From IMG/VR virus record IMGVR_UViG_3300031576_000737, positions 1 through 41,544 of that record: 41,544 bases of DNA; one strand, given 5' to 3'. Made by a program: the position numbers and the translations under genes. Source of the stretch: a virus. Within the stretch, counting starts at the first letter, position 1; each line of letters begins with the position of its first letter. Positions 15,313 to 22,413 of this stretch are shown piece by piece. Below the pieces are notes generated by a model. That model was not told the DNA's origin. It searched no databases and saw only the letters and a list, made by a program, of their open reading frames with translations.

Positions 15313-15509
15313 GAGACGAAGAGCCGCCGATCGTACTCGCGGGGAAGGTCGTGGCGACGAGTCCGAAGGCCGTACTCGTGCGCGTCGGCGACCTGGAGGC
15401 GTGGTTTCCGAAAAGCCAGGTCGAGGACTTGGAAGACGCGGTGCGCGATGAAGAGGTCGAGTTCGAGTGCCCGGCCTGGCTGGCGCGCGAAAAGGGGATG
15501 GACGACTAG
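15309..15509 (+). CDS. Small phage protein, beta-rich
   Basis: A 66-residue protein overlapping the previous stop. It has PKAVLVRVGDLEAWFPKSQV, a pattern seen in small phage proteins that carry a WIPKSQV-type strand, then an acidic run and a terminal WLAREKGM. No function is known to me for this family. The stop is followed by 78 bases and then the first palindrome of the repeat family. Confidence 0.65.
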   Translation: MRDEEPPIVLAGKVVATSPKAVLVRVGDLEAWFPKSQVEDLEDAVRDEEVEFECPAWLAREKGMDD

Positions 15510-15556
15510 GGCGGTGCGGGTGCGGCGCGCTCGCCGCTCCGGTATGCTCGGGCAGG

Positions 15557-15571
15557 GGGCGCGGCGCGCCC
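15557..15571 (+). repeat. Palindrome family, copy 1 of 5
   Basis: GGGCGCGGCGCGCCC, a perfect odd palindrome, followed by CATCGGGAGGAG. The GGGAGGAG part is the ribosome-binding site of the secreted-protein gene at 15588, so a stem or bound protein here would affect its translation or transcription. Confidence 0.8.
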
Positions 15572-15587
15572 ATCGGGAGGAGTGCCT

Positions 15588-16601
15588 ATGCGAGGAACGA
15601 TGCTGGCGGCGGTCCTAGTCTCTACGGCGACCGTGGCGGAGGCCCGCGACGTGATGCTTCGGTGGGATCAGCCGGGGGGCAATCCCGCGAGTTTCCGGGT
15701 GACGGCGACGAGCCCAGGGCTACAGTCCCGGACCGAGACGGCGGCACGTAGCGGCGCGGGGCTTCACCAGTGGCGCTCTGCGGACTACGATGCGTGGCGG
15801 TCCTTTACGTTCTTCGTCCAGGCCGTCGGCACCGACGGCGTCGCAAGTCCCCCGAGCAACACGCTCGTTGTCGAGGCGGCAGCGCCGGCCGGCGGCTACC
15901 TTGCCACTGCCACGATGCAGCTCGGCCCCGCCGGCGTGCGCTCATCGACGCCCGCTGGTGCTATCACGCCAGCGGCCCTGGGCGGCGCGGTTCGATCGAC
16001 CGGTGCCGCCTGCATGGTGGACGCGAGCGCGGCTGCGGCCTGCCCGCTTGTTGCCGGTGCCCGGGTGCAGATTGTAACGCCCGCGCGCTACTTCCTCTGG
16101 GCGCGCGCCTTCTTTCCCGGCGCCGTCGGTTCGAACGACGCCAATAGCTGGTGGCTCTGCATCGGCGCGACCTGCCGGAAACTCGGGAATAACCTCGAGC
16201 GTTTCGGGGCCTGGCACTGGGCCGGGAGCGGCGACTCGGAGAGCGGTGCGATTGCGCCGGTGGACCTCGGCATCCTCGCCGCCGGCGAATACGACGTGGC
16301 GGTTCGGGTACGCGAAACCCTCCCGGTGGCCCCGTCGATCGACGTCTACTACTTGTCGAACAACCCGACGATTTCGCCAACGGATGCCGACGCCACGGCG
16401 ACCCTCTATCCGGCGCCGACGACGACCACGACGACACGGCCACCCGTAACGACGACGACCACGACGACGACGCTCGCGCCGGCGTGCCGAGCGGCCGACG
16501 TGAACGGCGACGGCCGGGTGACGGCGACCGACCTGCTCGCGCATCAAGCGGCGGGGGCGGCGTTCTTGAATCCTAGTTGCGGCTGGCTCTCGCTTCCGTA
16601 A
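15588..16601 (+). CDS. Secreted protein with FnIII-like domain, Thr-rich linker and dockerin-like repeat
   Basis: A 337-residue protein from ATG 15588 after GGGAGGAG. It starts with a signal peptide (GTMLAAVLVSTATVAEA). An FnIII-like domain follows at about 20-95 (VMLRWDQPGGNPASFRVTA, then FTFFVQAVGTDGVASPPSN). A beta-rich domain at about 100-265 has two Cys pairs. Then comes a Thr/Pro linker (about 279-298) and ADVNGDGRVTATDLL near residue 303. That last segment is a calcium-binding dockerin or EF-hand-like loop with Asp/Asn at the ligand positions. Only one such repeat is seen, whereas dockerins have two. The design is that of a bacterial cell-surface or secreted carbohydrate-binding protein and not a phage replication gene. 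It is flanked by palindromes 1 and 2, so it is probably an acquired cargo gene. Confidence 0.8.
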   Translation: MRGTMLAAVLVSTATVAEARDVMLRWDQPGGNPASFRVTATSPGLQSRTETAARSGAGLHQWRSADYDAWRSFTFFVQAVGTDGVASPPSNTLVVEAAAPAGGYLATATMQLGPAGVRSSTPAGAITPAALGGAVRSTGAACMVDASAAAACPLVAGARVQIVTPARYFLWARAFFPGAVGSNDANSWWLCIGATCRKLGNNLERFGAWHWAGSGDSESGAIAPVDLGILAAGEYDVAVRVRETLPVAPSIDVYYLSNNPTISPTDADATATLYPAPTTTTTTRPPVTTTTTTTTLAPACRAADVNGDGRVTATDLLAHQAAGAAFLNPSCGWLSLP

Positions 16602-16621
16602 TGAGACGCGTGTTACAAGTG

Positions 16622-16650
16622 CCCCGATGGGCGCGGCGCGCCCATCGGGG
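16622..16650 (+). repeat. Palindrome family, copy 2 of 5 (longest)
   Basis: A perfect 29-base odd palindrome with 14-base arms around a central G: CCCCGATGGGCGCG and its complement. It lies 21 bases after the secreted-protein stop. The 3' arm runs into GGGGAGG, the probable ribosome-binding site of the next ORF. Confidence 0.85.
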
Positions 16651-16664
16651 AGGCTCGCGGAGGG

Positions 16665-16940
16665 GTGGAGCCATCATGGGGGTTGGGGGAATGGGCGGGG
16701 CGGCGGATTCGGGTGCGCGCACGGCACCCACAAACGGACGTCGTAGGCGTTGTCGTAGGCGCTCGCCGTGGGGCGCAAGGCGACGCGCTGCTCGAGGTCG
16801 AGCTTGACGGCGGTAGCAAGGACCGGACGCCCGGGCGCCGCTGTCGTGTCTTACAGTGGTTTCTCGCGAGCGACGTCGAGCGTGAAAACGCCCCCGACGC
16901 TGGCCGCTCGACGATCCGACGACTCATGGGGGTTTCGTGA
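16665..16940 (+). CDS. Small beta-barrel-like protein
   Basis: A 91-residue ORF from GTG 16665 (TTG 16683 also possible). After a Trp/Gly-rich start, it has strands with GRRIRVRARHPQTDVVGVVV, then DALLEVELDG, then RCRVLQWFLASDVE. This fits a small SH3- or KOW-like fold. Function unknown. It ends in a GTGA overlap with the next gene. Confidence 0.5.
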   Translation: MEPSWGLGEWAGRRIRVRARHPQTDVVGVVVGARRGAQGDALLEVELDGGSKDRTPGRRCRVLQWFLASDVERENAPDAGRSTIRRLMGVS

Positions 16941-17674
16941 ACGGGGCACTCGCCCGCTCGCTCTCCGACTACGACGTGGTGGGGCTGCCGCCGGTGCGGC
17001 GGGTGGTGGCGGCGGTGAGGCGGAAACACTCGAGACGGACGCACCGACAAGACGAGAAGAAAGAACCCCCGCTCCATTTCGACACCGCCCTACTGGAAGA
17101 GGACTGGAACGTCCTCTCGGTCGAGACCTTCTACGGCGAGCCGCGCGAGTTCGGCCGCCTCTCCGAACTAGCCGGCGAACGCGCCCTTGCCACGGCGACG
17201 CTCGCCGACGCCTTGATCGTCATTGCGCGCGCGTGCGACGACTTAGCGAGGACCGGCCGCTTGAAACTGAAGGCCGATCGCCACGACGGCTACGACGGCG
17301 TGCGTCTGTTCGAGGATCTCGTCTGGGTGTTCGAGGAGGACGGGCGCTGGCGCGACACGCTCGGCGTGAGCTTCGAGCGGGCCTGTGCCACCGTCGGCCT
17401 CGATGCCTCTCTCATTCGCTCACGCATGCGTCGCCGTTGCCGCCTTGCCTACATTGCCGGGGAGCGCGTACTCGGTGGGCTGGAAGCACCGACGGCAACC
17501 GGCGACATAGTCAGTCGCCAGGGAGCGCTGTTCGTTGAACGCCTGCCACATCCTCGGCGTGGACCCGGGGACGGTGACGACGGGCTGGGCGTCTCTCGAC
17601 GCCGCCGGCGACTGCGTGGATATAGGAGTCTGGCGGGCGAAGAAGCACCATACCTTCGAGACACGGAGAAGTGA
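16937..17674 (+). CDS. Unknown phage protein upstream of the RuvC-like gene
   Basis: A 245-residue ORF with GTG start. Residues about 40-190 look genuine: LHFDTALLEEDWNVLSVETF, helices with LADALIVIARACDDLAR, then FEDLVWVFEED and an Arg-rich helix. The last 46 residues overlap the RuvC-like gene in another frame and are low-complexity, so an older stop may be lost. No known domain. Confidence 0.5.
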   Translation: MNGALARSLSDYDVVGLPPVRRVVAAVRRKHSRRTHRQDEKKEPPLHFDTALLEEDWNVLSVETFYGEPREFGRLSELAGERALATATLADALIVIARACDDLARTGRLKLKADRHDGYDGVRLFEDLVWVFEEDGRWRDTLGVSFERACATVGLDASLIRSRMRRRCRLAYIAGERVLGGLEAPTATGDIVSRQGALFVERLPHPRRGPGDGDDGLGVSRRRRRLRGYRSLAGEEAPYLRDTEK

Positions 17675-18056
17675 CCTGCGTGCGCTGATGCGGGCCGGTA
17701 TCGAGGACGCTGCGCGCGGCGGCTGTACGGTGGTGGCGGTAGAGGAGCCGTGGGGGCGGAACGAAAAGGGGCAGCGGACGGTGCTCTGCGTAAAGACGAT
17801 GGTGGAGGAGACGGCGACGGCCGCCGGACTCATCTACGAGGTGGTGCACCCGAGCCAATGGAAGGCGATGGTGCGCACGGCCTGGGGGATGAAGCTGGCG
17901 CCGGCGGCCGCAAAGCGCATCGGGCGGCTGTTGGCGGAGCGGAGGTTGGCGGAATGCACGCAAAGGCTATCGCGTCCCCAGGGGCTCTGCGAGGACGAAG
18001 CCGACGCGTACTGGATAGCCCGCTGCATGTGGCAGCGCGCGGGGCGCCTCGCGTAA
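17535..18056 (+). CDS. RuvC-like Holliday-junction resolvase
   Basis: A 173-residue protein with the RNase H-like fold of RuvC. The first catalytic Asp is in LGVDPGTVTTGWA (Asp10). The Glu is in VVAVEEPWG near residue 69. The C-terminal acidic pair is in EDEADAYWIA near 154-157. The length matches bacterial RuvC. The start is TTG 17535, with GGGAG upstream and no better codon before the catalytic motif. It would resolve branched DNA before packaging. It overlaps the previous ORF by 140 bases. Confidence 0.85.
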   Translation: MNACHILGVDPGTVTTGWASLDAAGDCVDIGVWRAKKHHTFETRRSDLRALMRAGIEDAARGGCTVVAVEEPWGRNEKGQRTVLCVKTMVEETATAAGLIYEVVHPSQWKAMVRTAWGMKLAPAAAKRIGRLLAERRLAECTQRLSRPQGLCEDEADAYWIARCMWQRAGRLA

Positions 18057-18058
18057 GG

Positions 18059-18520
18059 ATGACGGCACCGCACGCCTACGAGCACGCGACGGATCCAGTC
18101 GCGTTCGGAACGGTTCCGACCGCGCGTATGGACCGACGCTGCCTCGCGTGGCGCGCGCTCGAGTGGCCGTGGCCCGAGGAGTACGAGCCGGGCGAAACGG
18201 ACGGGGACAAGGCCGCCGCCTACTCGGCGCTCTACCTTGCGCTCGACGCCGTGGCGCGCCGATGGGCGACGTATCGATACGGCCCGCGCGCACCGTCGGC
18301 GACTGCGCGTCTCCGGCTCATCGCGGGGGTGGGGCGCTACCGCGCGGAGCCCCGGCGGCTCTCGGCCTATGCCCTTGAGTACTGGCGTGCCCGCCGGTGG
18401 CTTCTTGGACAGGACGGAGGCGACGTAGTGGCCGGGCCGCGGAGCCTCGGCTATGTCGCCTGCATCATCGGGATTGACGTGCTCGCGCTCGCGCGACGGT
18501 TGCGCCAGGCGAGTCTTTAG
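18059..18520 (+). CDS. Unknown phage protein
   Basis: A 154-residue protein from ATG 18059, two bases after the RuvC-like stop. It is helical and rich in Arg, Trp and Tyr (MDRRCLAWRALEWPWPEEY, then YSALYLALDAVARRWATY), with a hydrophobic C-terminal helix (LGYVACIIGIDVLALARRL). I do not recognise it. Spacing suggests it is in the same operon as the resolvase. Confidence 0.5.
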   Translation: MTAPHAYEHATDPVAFGTVPTARMDRRCLAWRALEWPWPEEYEPGETDGDKAAAYSALYLALDAVARRWATYRYGPRAPSATARLRLIAGVGRYRAEPRRLSAYALEYWRARRWLLGQDGGDVVAGPRSLGYVACIIGIDVLALARRLRQASL

Positions 18521-18530
18521 GAGGGGAGCA

Positions 18531-19340
18531 ATGGTTTACACCGAACAAGATGGGGCGGTGCCGAGCGAGACGTATGACCAGGCGATCCGGCGGCTCGAAA
18601 CCTACGGCGAGGCCGTCCAGGTGGGCATCGAGCTGCTGGGCGAAGAGAGCGAGAGCAACTGGAATCTCGGCGACCTCGCCGCGCGCGTCATACAACTGAA
18701 CGACGAACAGGACGGCGCGTTCTGCCCGTCCGCCGACATGCGGACAGCCGAGCCGGCGCTCGAGCGGCGGGAGATCTCTCTCCGCCAGTTCTCGAAGGAC
18801 GTACGCGTCGGGTATGGCCGCCTGAAGGAGGCCGTGAGAGTCGCCCGCGCGGTAGAGCCCAGGGTGCGCGACTCGTTCAAGGCGCTGTATTGGTCGCACT
18901 GGCGCGCCATGGTGCGAGCGGACCTGGAGGGACCGGCGCTCGTCGAGTGGGCCAAGCGCTCAGAGGACGACGCATGGAGCGGCGAACGCCTTGTCGAGGA
19001 GCTGCGCGAGGCACGAACGAACGGCGGCGGTGGCTCGCCCCCTCCGCCGTCTGAGCCGTGGCAAACGCTCGACAAGTCACTGACGAGCGTCGCCGTCCAG
19101 CTGCGACGTGCAGCCAGCGACGAAAAGGTGTTGGCGCGCCTCGTGAAGGAAGCGCCCGAGACGGCGCGCGAAGTAGTGATGGCGGCCGAGGCGGTGATTG
19201 CAACGACCGAGAAACTCTGGGGTGAGCTCCGGGCCACGGGCGAGCGCTTGCGGTTTGCGGCCGGGCCGGCACGTCGCCCCTTGCAGCCCGCCGTGTTGAG
19301 TGATGAAACGACGACTGAGGCCGAGACGGTGGCATCGTGA
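18531..19340 (+). CDS. Helical DNA-binding-like phage protein
   Basis: A 269-residue protein from ATG 18531 after AGGAGGGGAGCA. The first 160 residues follow a plan seen in many phages: SNWNLGDLAARVI, then LRQFSKDVRVGYGRLKEAVRVA, then WSHWRAMVRADL, ending with DDAWSGERLVEELREA. It suggests an HTH-containing regulator distantly like ParB/KorB. A Pro/Gly hinge and a second helical half follow. A specific role cannot be named. Confidence 0.6.
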   Translation: MVYTEQDGAVPSETYDQAIRRLETYGEAVQVGIELLGEESESNWNLGDLAARVIQLNDEQDGAFCPSADMRTAEPALERREISLRQFSKDVRVGYGRLKEAVRVARAVEPRVRDSFKALYWSHWRAMVRADLEGPALVEWAKRSEDDAWSGERLVEELREARTNGGGGSPPPPSEPWQTLDKSLTSVAVQLRRAASDEKVLARLVKEAPETAREVVMAAEAVIATTEKLWGELRATGERLRFAAGPARRPLQPAVLSDETTTEAETVAS

Positions 19341-19675
19341 CGACCGAATGGCGAGACTTTTTCGTACGGGCTGCCGTCGAGCGGCATGGGCGCGGCGCGC
19401 CCATCGACGATGGGGCGCCAGTCCCCTCCGCTATCGACAGGCGGCTCCGGGATCTCGAGCTCGAAGCCGTGAAGCTGCGGGGCGAGTTGGCACGCCAGTC
19501 GATCGCAATAAGCCAAGGGGAACGCCTACTTCGGCGCTGTGCCGACCTTCTACGTGGCACCGAGGGCAGGCTCGACGAGCTCGGCGAGCGGCATGCGGGC
19601 CTCGCCTCGGCCTTCCGCGACGTCGGAATCATGCTCGCCGACGGCGTGACTCCTAAGGAGGACGAGCTAAACTGA
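19337..19675 (+). CDS. Coiled-coil protein containing palindrome 3
   Basis: A 112-residue protein that overlaps the previous stop by GTGA. Residues about 35-90 are a coiled coil (RRLRDLELEAVKLRGELARQ). Residues about 17-23 (RHGRGAP) are encoded by copy 3 of the palindrome family, which keeps the reading frame. The palindrome may have inserted into the gene. Function unknown. Confidence 0.6.
   Translation: MTTEWRDFFVRAAVERHGRGAPIDDGAPVPSAIDRRLRDLELEAVKLRGELARQSIAISQGERLLRRCADLLRGTEGRLDELGERHAGLASAFRDVGIMLADGVTPKEDELN
19386..19404 (+). repeat. Palindrome family, copy 3 of 5 (inside a gene)
   Basis: ATGGGCGCGGCGCGCCCAT, a perfect 19-base odd palindrome, translated in frame as part of the coiled-coil protein. 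CATCGACGATGGGGCGCC follows and can form a further partial dyad with it. Confidence 0.8.
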
Positions 19676-19971
19676 CGTTCAGCGCAGCGGGCACGTCGCG
19701 TTCGAACGGGCGCGGGGGGGCACGCAGCCGCGTGGGTGGAAGGCGCCCGCGGAGAAGCGACGCCAATCCGACGCTACGTCCGGTCGTGGCGCTTGCGGGA
19801 GCGGGGCGGGGCGGGGCTTAGGCCCGGCACGCCTCGCCGAGCGGGAGCGGAGGCCGGAAACGAGCGGGCGACGCGAGGCCGTCCACGTGGGCGTATGGGC
19901 GAGGACCGGAGGGCCGGCGGGTGCCTGGTCGGACAGTGGCCCACCGGTCCGAATTTCACAAGGGGTTAAAA
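19676..19971 (+). other. Gap of about 300 bases without a convincing gene
   Basis: The only ORF (19736-19969) is Arg/Gly-rich with no ribosome-binding site and looks like chance. The stretch is extremely G-rich on the + strand around 19800-19830. Only the last 15 bases (CACAAGGGGTTAAAA) have an evident job, as ribosome-binding site for the next gene. It may be a decayed gene. Confidence 0.4.
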
Positions 19972-20169
19972 ATGCAGCAGCACGTAGTCACGCAATGGGA
20001 ACAAGGCTCGCAGTTCTGCGACGGCCTACAGCCTCGCTGCGACATCCAGTACCGGGGGGCAGAGGCGCCCCGCTGCCGGGTGTGCGCCAAAGTGTTCGAG
20101 GGCGGCGAGGCCGCGCGCCTTCCCGATAGGAACGACCCGACGCCGGCCGAAGAGCTGCCCGACGCGTGA
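19972..20169 (+). CDS. Small Cys-containing phage protein
   Basis: A 65-residue protein from ATG 19972 after AAGGGG. It has four Cys (QFCDGLQPRCDIQYRG, then CRVCAKVFEGG), which could hold one zinc. The C-terminus is acidic. No family recognised. The stop overlaps the next GTG. Confidence 0.6.
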   Translation: MQQHVVTQWEQGSQFCDGLQPRCDIQYRGAEAPRCRVCAKVFEGGEAARLPDRNDPTPAEELPDA

Positions 20170-20468
20170 GGACGCTCGGCGAGAAGCACCGCTCGGACGG
20201 CGGGCGCTATGTCGAGACGGCAGGGGCCGGACGCGTTGACGTACCGCCGCGCCGACCGGCTCGCGATCGCTGGCGGTTTCTCTTTCAAGATGCCGACGGT
20301 TTTTGGTGGTGGACAACGAAGGAGCCGGACGTTGGGGTGCGCGACTGGGTTCCGGCCGGTGAGTTTCGGAGCGCAAGGGCGCCGAGGGGAGACGGAAGGA
20401 AATGGCGGAGTCGAATGTACCTAGTTCTGACCAAGCCGACCGCGCACCGCGCGGCGGCGGCCGCGTAG
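20166..20468 (+). CDS. Small Trp-rich phage protein
   Basis: A 100-residue ORF starting with a GTG that overlaps the previous stop. Its centre (RWRFLFQDADGFWWWTTKEP, then DWVPAGEF) looks like a compact beta protein. The last 25 residues overlap the next gene in another frame. Function unknown. Confidence 0.5.
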   Translation: MRTLGEKHRSDGGRYVETAGAGRVDVPPRRPARDRWRFLFQDADGFWWWTTKEPDVGVRDWVPAGEFRSARAPRGDGRKWRSRMYLVLTKPTAHRAAAAA

Positions 20469-20698
20469 AGTCCCGCGGTTCGGACGTAGTTCTAGCCCGC
20501 TCGCTGCTCTACGGGATTGTCTACGCCTCGCTGCTTTTCAAGCGTGCGAGTCACTACCCAAACGACGCGGACCAGGCCGTCGCCGGCGCCGAACTAGCCG
20601 CAACCGCGGCCGATACGCTATGGGACCGGGTAAACCGCGGCCGGCCGAACGCCGACGGCAAGCGCGCGCTCGACAACCTCGCGGGCCGGGCTGCGTAG
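20402..20698 (+). CDS. Small helical phage protein
   Basis: A 98-residue protein from ATG 20402, preceded by GGAAGGAA. A disordered N-terminus is followed by two helices (SDVVLARSLLYGIVYASLLF, then AVAGAELAATAADTLWDRV). No known domain. It precedes promoter copy 4. Confidence 0.55.
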   Translation: MAESNVPSSDQADRAPRGGGRVESRGSDVVLARSLLYGIVYASLLFKRASHYPNDADQAVAGAELAATAADTLWDRVNRGRPNADGKRALDNLAGRAA

Positions 20699-20703
20699 AT
20701 CCA

Positions 20704-20741
20704 CGTTTTTTCTTGACCCTCTAGCCCCGCGCCCGCATACT
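20704..20741 (+). promoter_or_regulatory. Phage promoter, copy 4 of 7
   Basis: CGTTTTTTCTTGAC with -35 TTGACC (20713-20718), a 17-base spacer and -10 CATACT (20736-20741). The ATG of the next gene is at 20750, nine bases on, predicting a leaderless mRNA. Confidence 0.8.
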
Positions 20742-20749
20742 CGGACGCG

Positions 20750-21394
20750 ATGACGGTGGACCCCGCAAAGCTCGGGCGGTTCGGCATTGGCGAGCTTGCC
20801 AACGCCTGCGACTTTCTCATCGCGTTCATCCTCGCTGAGTGCGAGGCCCGCGGCGCCCACCTCGAGCTGCGCGAACGGGCGGCGATTCGATCGTTGGCGC
20901 TTGGGCTCGTCGAGGGGCTCTACGAGGCGTCGGTCGGTGACGCGCGCGATCGCGAGGCGTCGCCCGGCGTGAGCCTACCGCCCGACTGCTACGACACGGC
21001 GGTGGAGGTTGCCGACGAGGCCATGCCGGATGTCACCGCCATGAACGACTGGCTGCGCCAGCCCGGCATGGGCGAGGTCGTAAGCATCGCGCTCCGAACG
21101 TCGATCGTCACGGGTGTCGCGGCAGCGATGCTGCGCGCGTCGGCGCGTCGGGCACCGGGCGACATGCGCCAGACGCTATCGGCAGCGGCCGGCTCCGTCT
21201 TTAAGCTGGCGCACGCGTTGCGCCCCTTCGCGACGATCGGCGAGCTGCTGTCGGCCCCGGACACGCGCGGCATATCGGATGAGACCCCGTGCTTTCACGT
21301 CGTCGAGGACGGCCGTCCAGCCGCCGGGGGCCTTACGGTCAAGGTGGCGGCGTTGCGCCGGGCCGCCCACGTTATGCGCGAAAAGGCTGGGTAA
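20750..21394 (+). CDS. Leaderless phage protein of unknown function
   Basis: A 214-residue helical protein whose ATG sits at the predicted transcription start of promoter copy 4. It has an N-terminal region with IGELANACDFLIAFILAECE, a mid-region with MNDWLRQPGMGEVVSIALRT, and a C-terminal helix. I do not recognise the family. It appears to be a single-gene transcript, because promoter copy 5 follows 20 bases after its stop. Confidence 0.65.
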   Translation: MTVDPAKLGRFGIGELANACDFLIAFILAECEARGAHLELRERAAIRSLALGLVEGLYEASVGDARDREASPGVSLPPDCYDTAVEVADEAMPDVTAMNDWLRQPGMGEVVSIALRTSIVTGVAAAMLRASARRAPGDMRQTLSAAAGSVFKLAHALRPFATIGELLSAPDTRGISDETPCFHVVEDGRPAAGGLTVKVAALRRAAHVMREKAG

Positions 21395-21413
21395 GTGGAG
21401 GCGCCTCAACCTG

Positions 21414-21453
21414 TGCGTTTTTTCTTGACACGCCCCGGCGGGCTATGTATAGC
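21414..21453 (+). promoter_or_regulatory. Phage promoter, copy 5 of 7
   Basis: The 14-mer with -35 TTGACA (21425-21430), a 17-base spacer and -10 TATAGC (21448-21453). Instead of a leaderless start, the transcript should begin with a 5' hairpin (21461-21476), as it does after copy 7. Confidence 0.8.
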
Positions 21454-21460
21454 CCTTTCA

Positions 21461-21495
21461 CGCCGATGGAACGGCGGCGAACGGAGGGCGGAAAC
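21461..21495 (+). promoter_or_regulatory. 5'-terminal hairpin plus ribosome-binding cassette (copy A)
   Basis: CGCCG and CGGCG pair around the loop ATGGAA at the expected 5' end of the RNA. ACGGAGGGCGG, a ribosome-binding site, comes next, and ATG 21496 follows. The cassette after promoter copy 7 has the same loop and spacing but the stem is CGGCG/CGCCG, so the middle pair is swapped while pairing is kept. Confidence 0.6.
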
Positions 21496-21582
21496 ATGAA
21501 GGAAACGATCAAGACGTCGGAGACGGAATGGACGCGGGTCGGACCGACGATGCAGGCGCGGCGCGCCCATGGGAGGGACTGA
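21496..21582 (+). CDS. Very short ORF (28 aa) ending in palindrome 4
   Basis: ATG 21496 has a good ribosome-binding site (GGAGGG). The product MKETIKTSETEWTRVGPTMQ plus eight residues ends in sequence made by the palindrome (ARRAHGRD). It may be a gene shortened by the palindrome insertion or a leader peptide coupled to the next gene, since the stop overlaps its ATG (TGATG). Confidence 0.4.
   Translation: MKETIKTSETEWTRVGPTMQARRAHGRD
21555..21567 (+). repeat. Palindrome family, copy 4 of 5
   Basis: GGCGCGGCGCGCC, the 13-base core, followed by CATGGGAGGGACTG. GGGAGG is the ribosome-binding site for the gene at 21582, the same arrangement as at copies 1 and 2. Confidence 0.75.
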
Positions 21583-21866
21583 TGGGATCGGACAGCGAAC
21601 TCTGCGGTTGGTGCGGGCATCACCTCGGCGCCCACTTTCACGACCTGCGTCCCCTGAGCGAGTGCGACGCGCAGCTTCGCCGGTGGCGCATTGCGCTCGT
21701 TGCGCGGATCGCTGGCGAGCGCGTCGGGAAGCTACCGTGGGACGTGCCAAGCGGCTCCGAGATCGAACTCGTGGCAACGGCGCATGCGCTTGTCGCCGCC
21801 GCCCACCTCGTGCGGACAGCTGAGCCTGTAATCGACGACGTGTGGCCCGTTCGTGACGCCGACTGA
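21582..21866 (+). CDS. CxWCG small protein, paralog B
   Basis: A 94-residue protein from ATG 21582. It has CGWCGHHLGAHFHD at the start, then RWRIALVARIAGERVG and an Ala-rich helix (ELVATAHALVAAAHLV). It shares plan and key residues with the protein at 12984-13274. The extra His residues (HHLGAHFHD) could complete a zinc site missing in paralog A. Function unknown. Confidence 0.65.
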   Translation: MGSDSELCGWCGHHLGAHFHDLRPLSECDAQLRRWRIALVARIAGERVGKLPWDVPSGSEIELVATAHALVAAAHLVRTAEPVIDDVWPVRDAD

Positions 21867-21869
21867 GGC

Positions 21870-22088
21870 ATGGCGATGGAAGTGACGGAAGTGGACCAAC
21901 TCGAGCAATGGATCGACGCCGCGACGTATGAGGACTTGCTGCGGAAGTGGAGATACGCTCCGCCCGGCTCTCCGTACCTCACGGGACTGGTCGGCGAGCA
22001 CTTCCAACGGGTCATGGCGGAGAAACGCCGAGCCGTTGGGGCCGCCGAGGCTGTCGCCGCGAGCAAGCGTATCGGGTGGGACGGGTGA
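21870..22088 (+). CDS. Small phage protein with conserved YxLLxxWR motif
   Basis: A 72-residue protein from ATG 21870. The stretch QWIDAATYEDLLRKWRYAP, then LTGLVGEHFQRVMAEKR is of a type frequent in phages, with an unknown role. It overlaps the next gene by GTGA. Confidence 0.65.
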   Translation: MAMEVTEVDQLEQWIDAATYEDLLRKWRYAPPGSPYLTGLVGEHFQRVMAEKRRAVGAAEAVAASKRIGWDG

Positions 22089-22345
22089 GTCTACTCGGGG
22101 CTGCCGTCTGTATCGCTGCGGGCCTTTGCGCCGGCTGGACGCTGTTCGTCATGGGCGCGGCCGTCGAGCGTCACGCACGGCGGAAGGAAATCGACGCGCT
22201 GAGGAAGGCGACGAGCGAAGCTGTCGAACAGGCGAAGCGGGTGATCGCGGCTTCACCGCTGCCGGAGAAGCCGACGCCACCGCCGAACAAGATAACGCGG
22301 GATGGGGGTCCGGTGGCGCGCGACCCCGCGTGCTTGTACGACTAG
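22085..22345 (+). CDS. Small single-span membrane protein
   Basis: An 86-residue protein from GTG 22085. It has a hydrophobic N-terminal span (LLGAAVCIAAGLCAGWTLFV), then a charged helix (RHARRKEIDALRKATSEAVE) and a Pro-rich tail. The topology (short outside, long charged inside or periplasmic helix) resembles i-spanin or holin accessory proteins, but it is far from the lysis operon. Function unknown. Confidence 0.55.
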   Translation: MSLLGAAVCIAAGLCAGWTLFVMGAAVERHARRKEIDALRKATSEAVEQAKRVIAASPLPEKPTPPPNKITRDGGPVARDPACLYD

Positions 22346-22413
22346 ACCGTCGCCGCGCGCCGGCGTAACATAATGCCGTGTCGTAGTTTGTTGCCTTACG
22401 ATTGGGGGGTGCG

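Noticed and set aside
19736-19969. A 77-codon ORF in the gap before 19972
   Set aside because: It has Arg/Gly-rich composition, no ribosome-binding site and no recognisable pattern.
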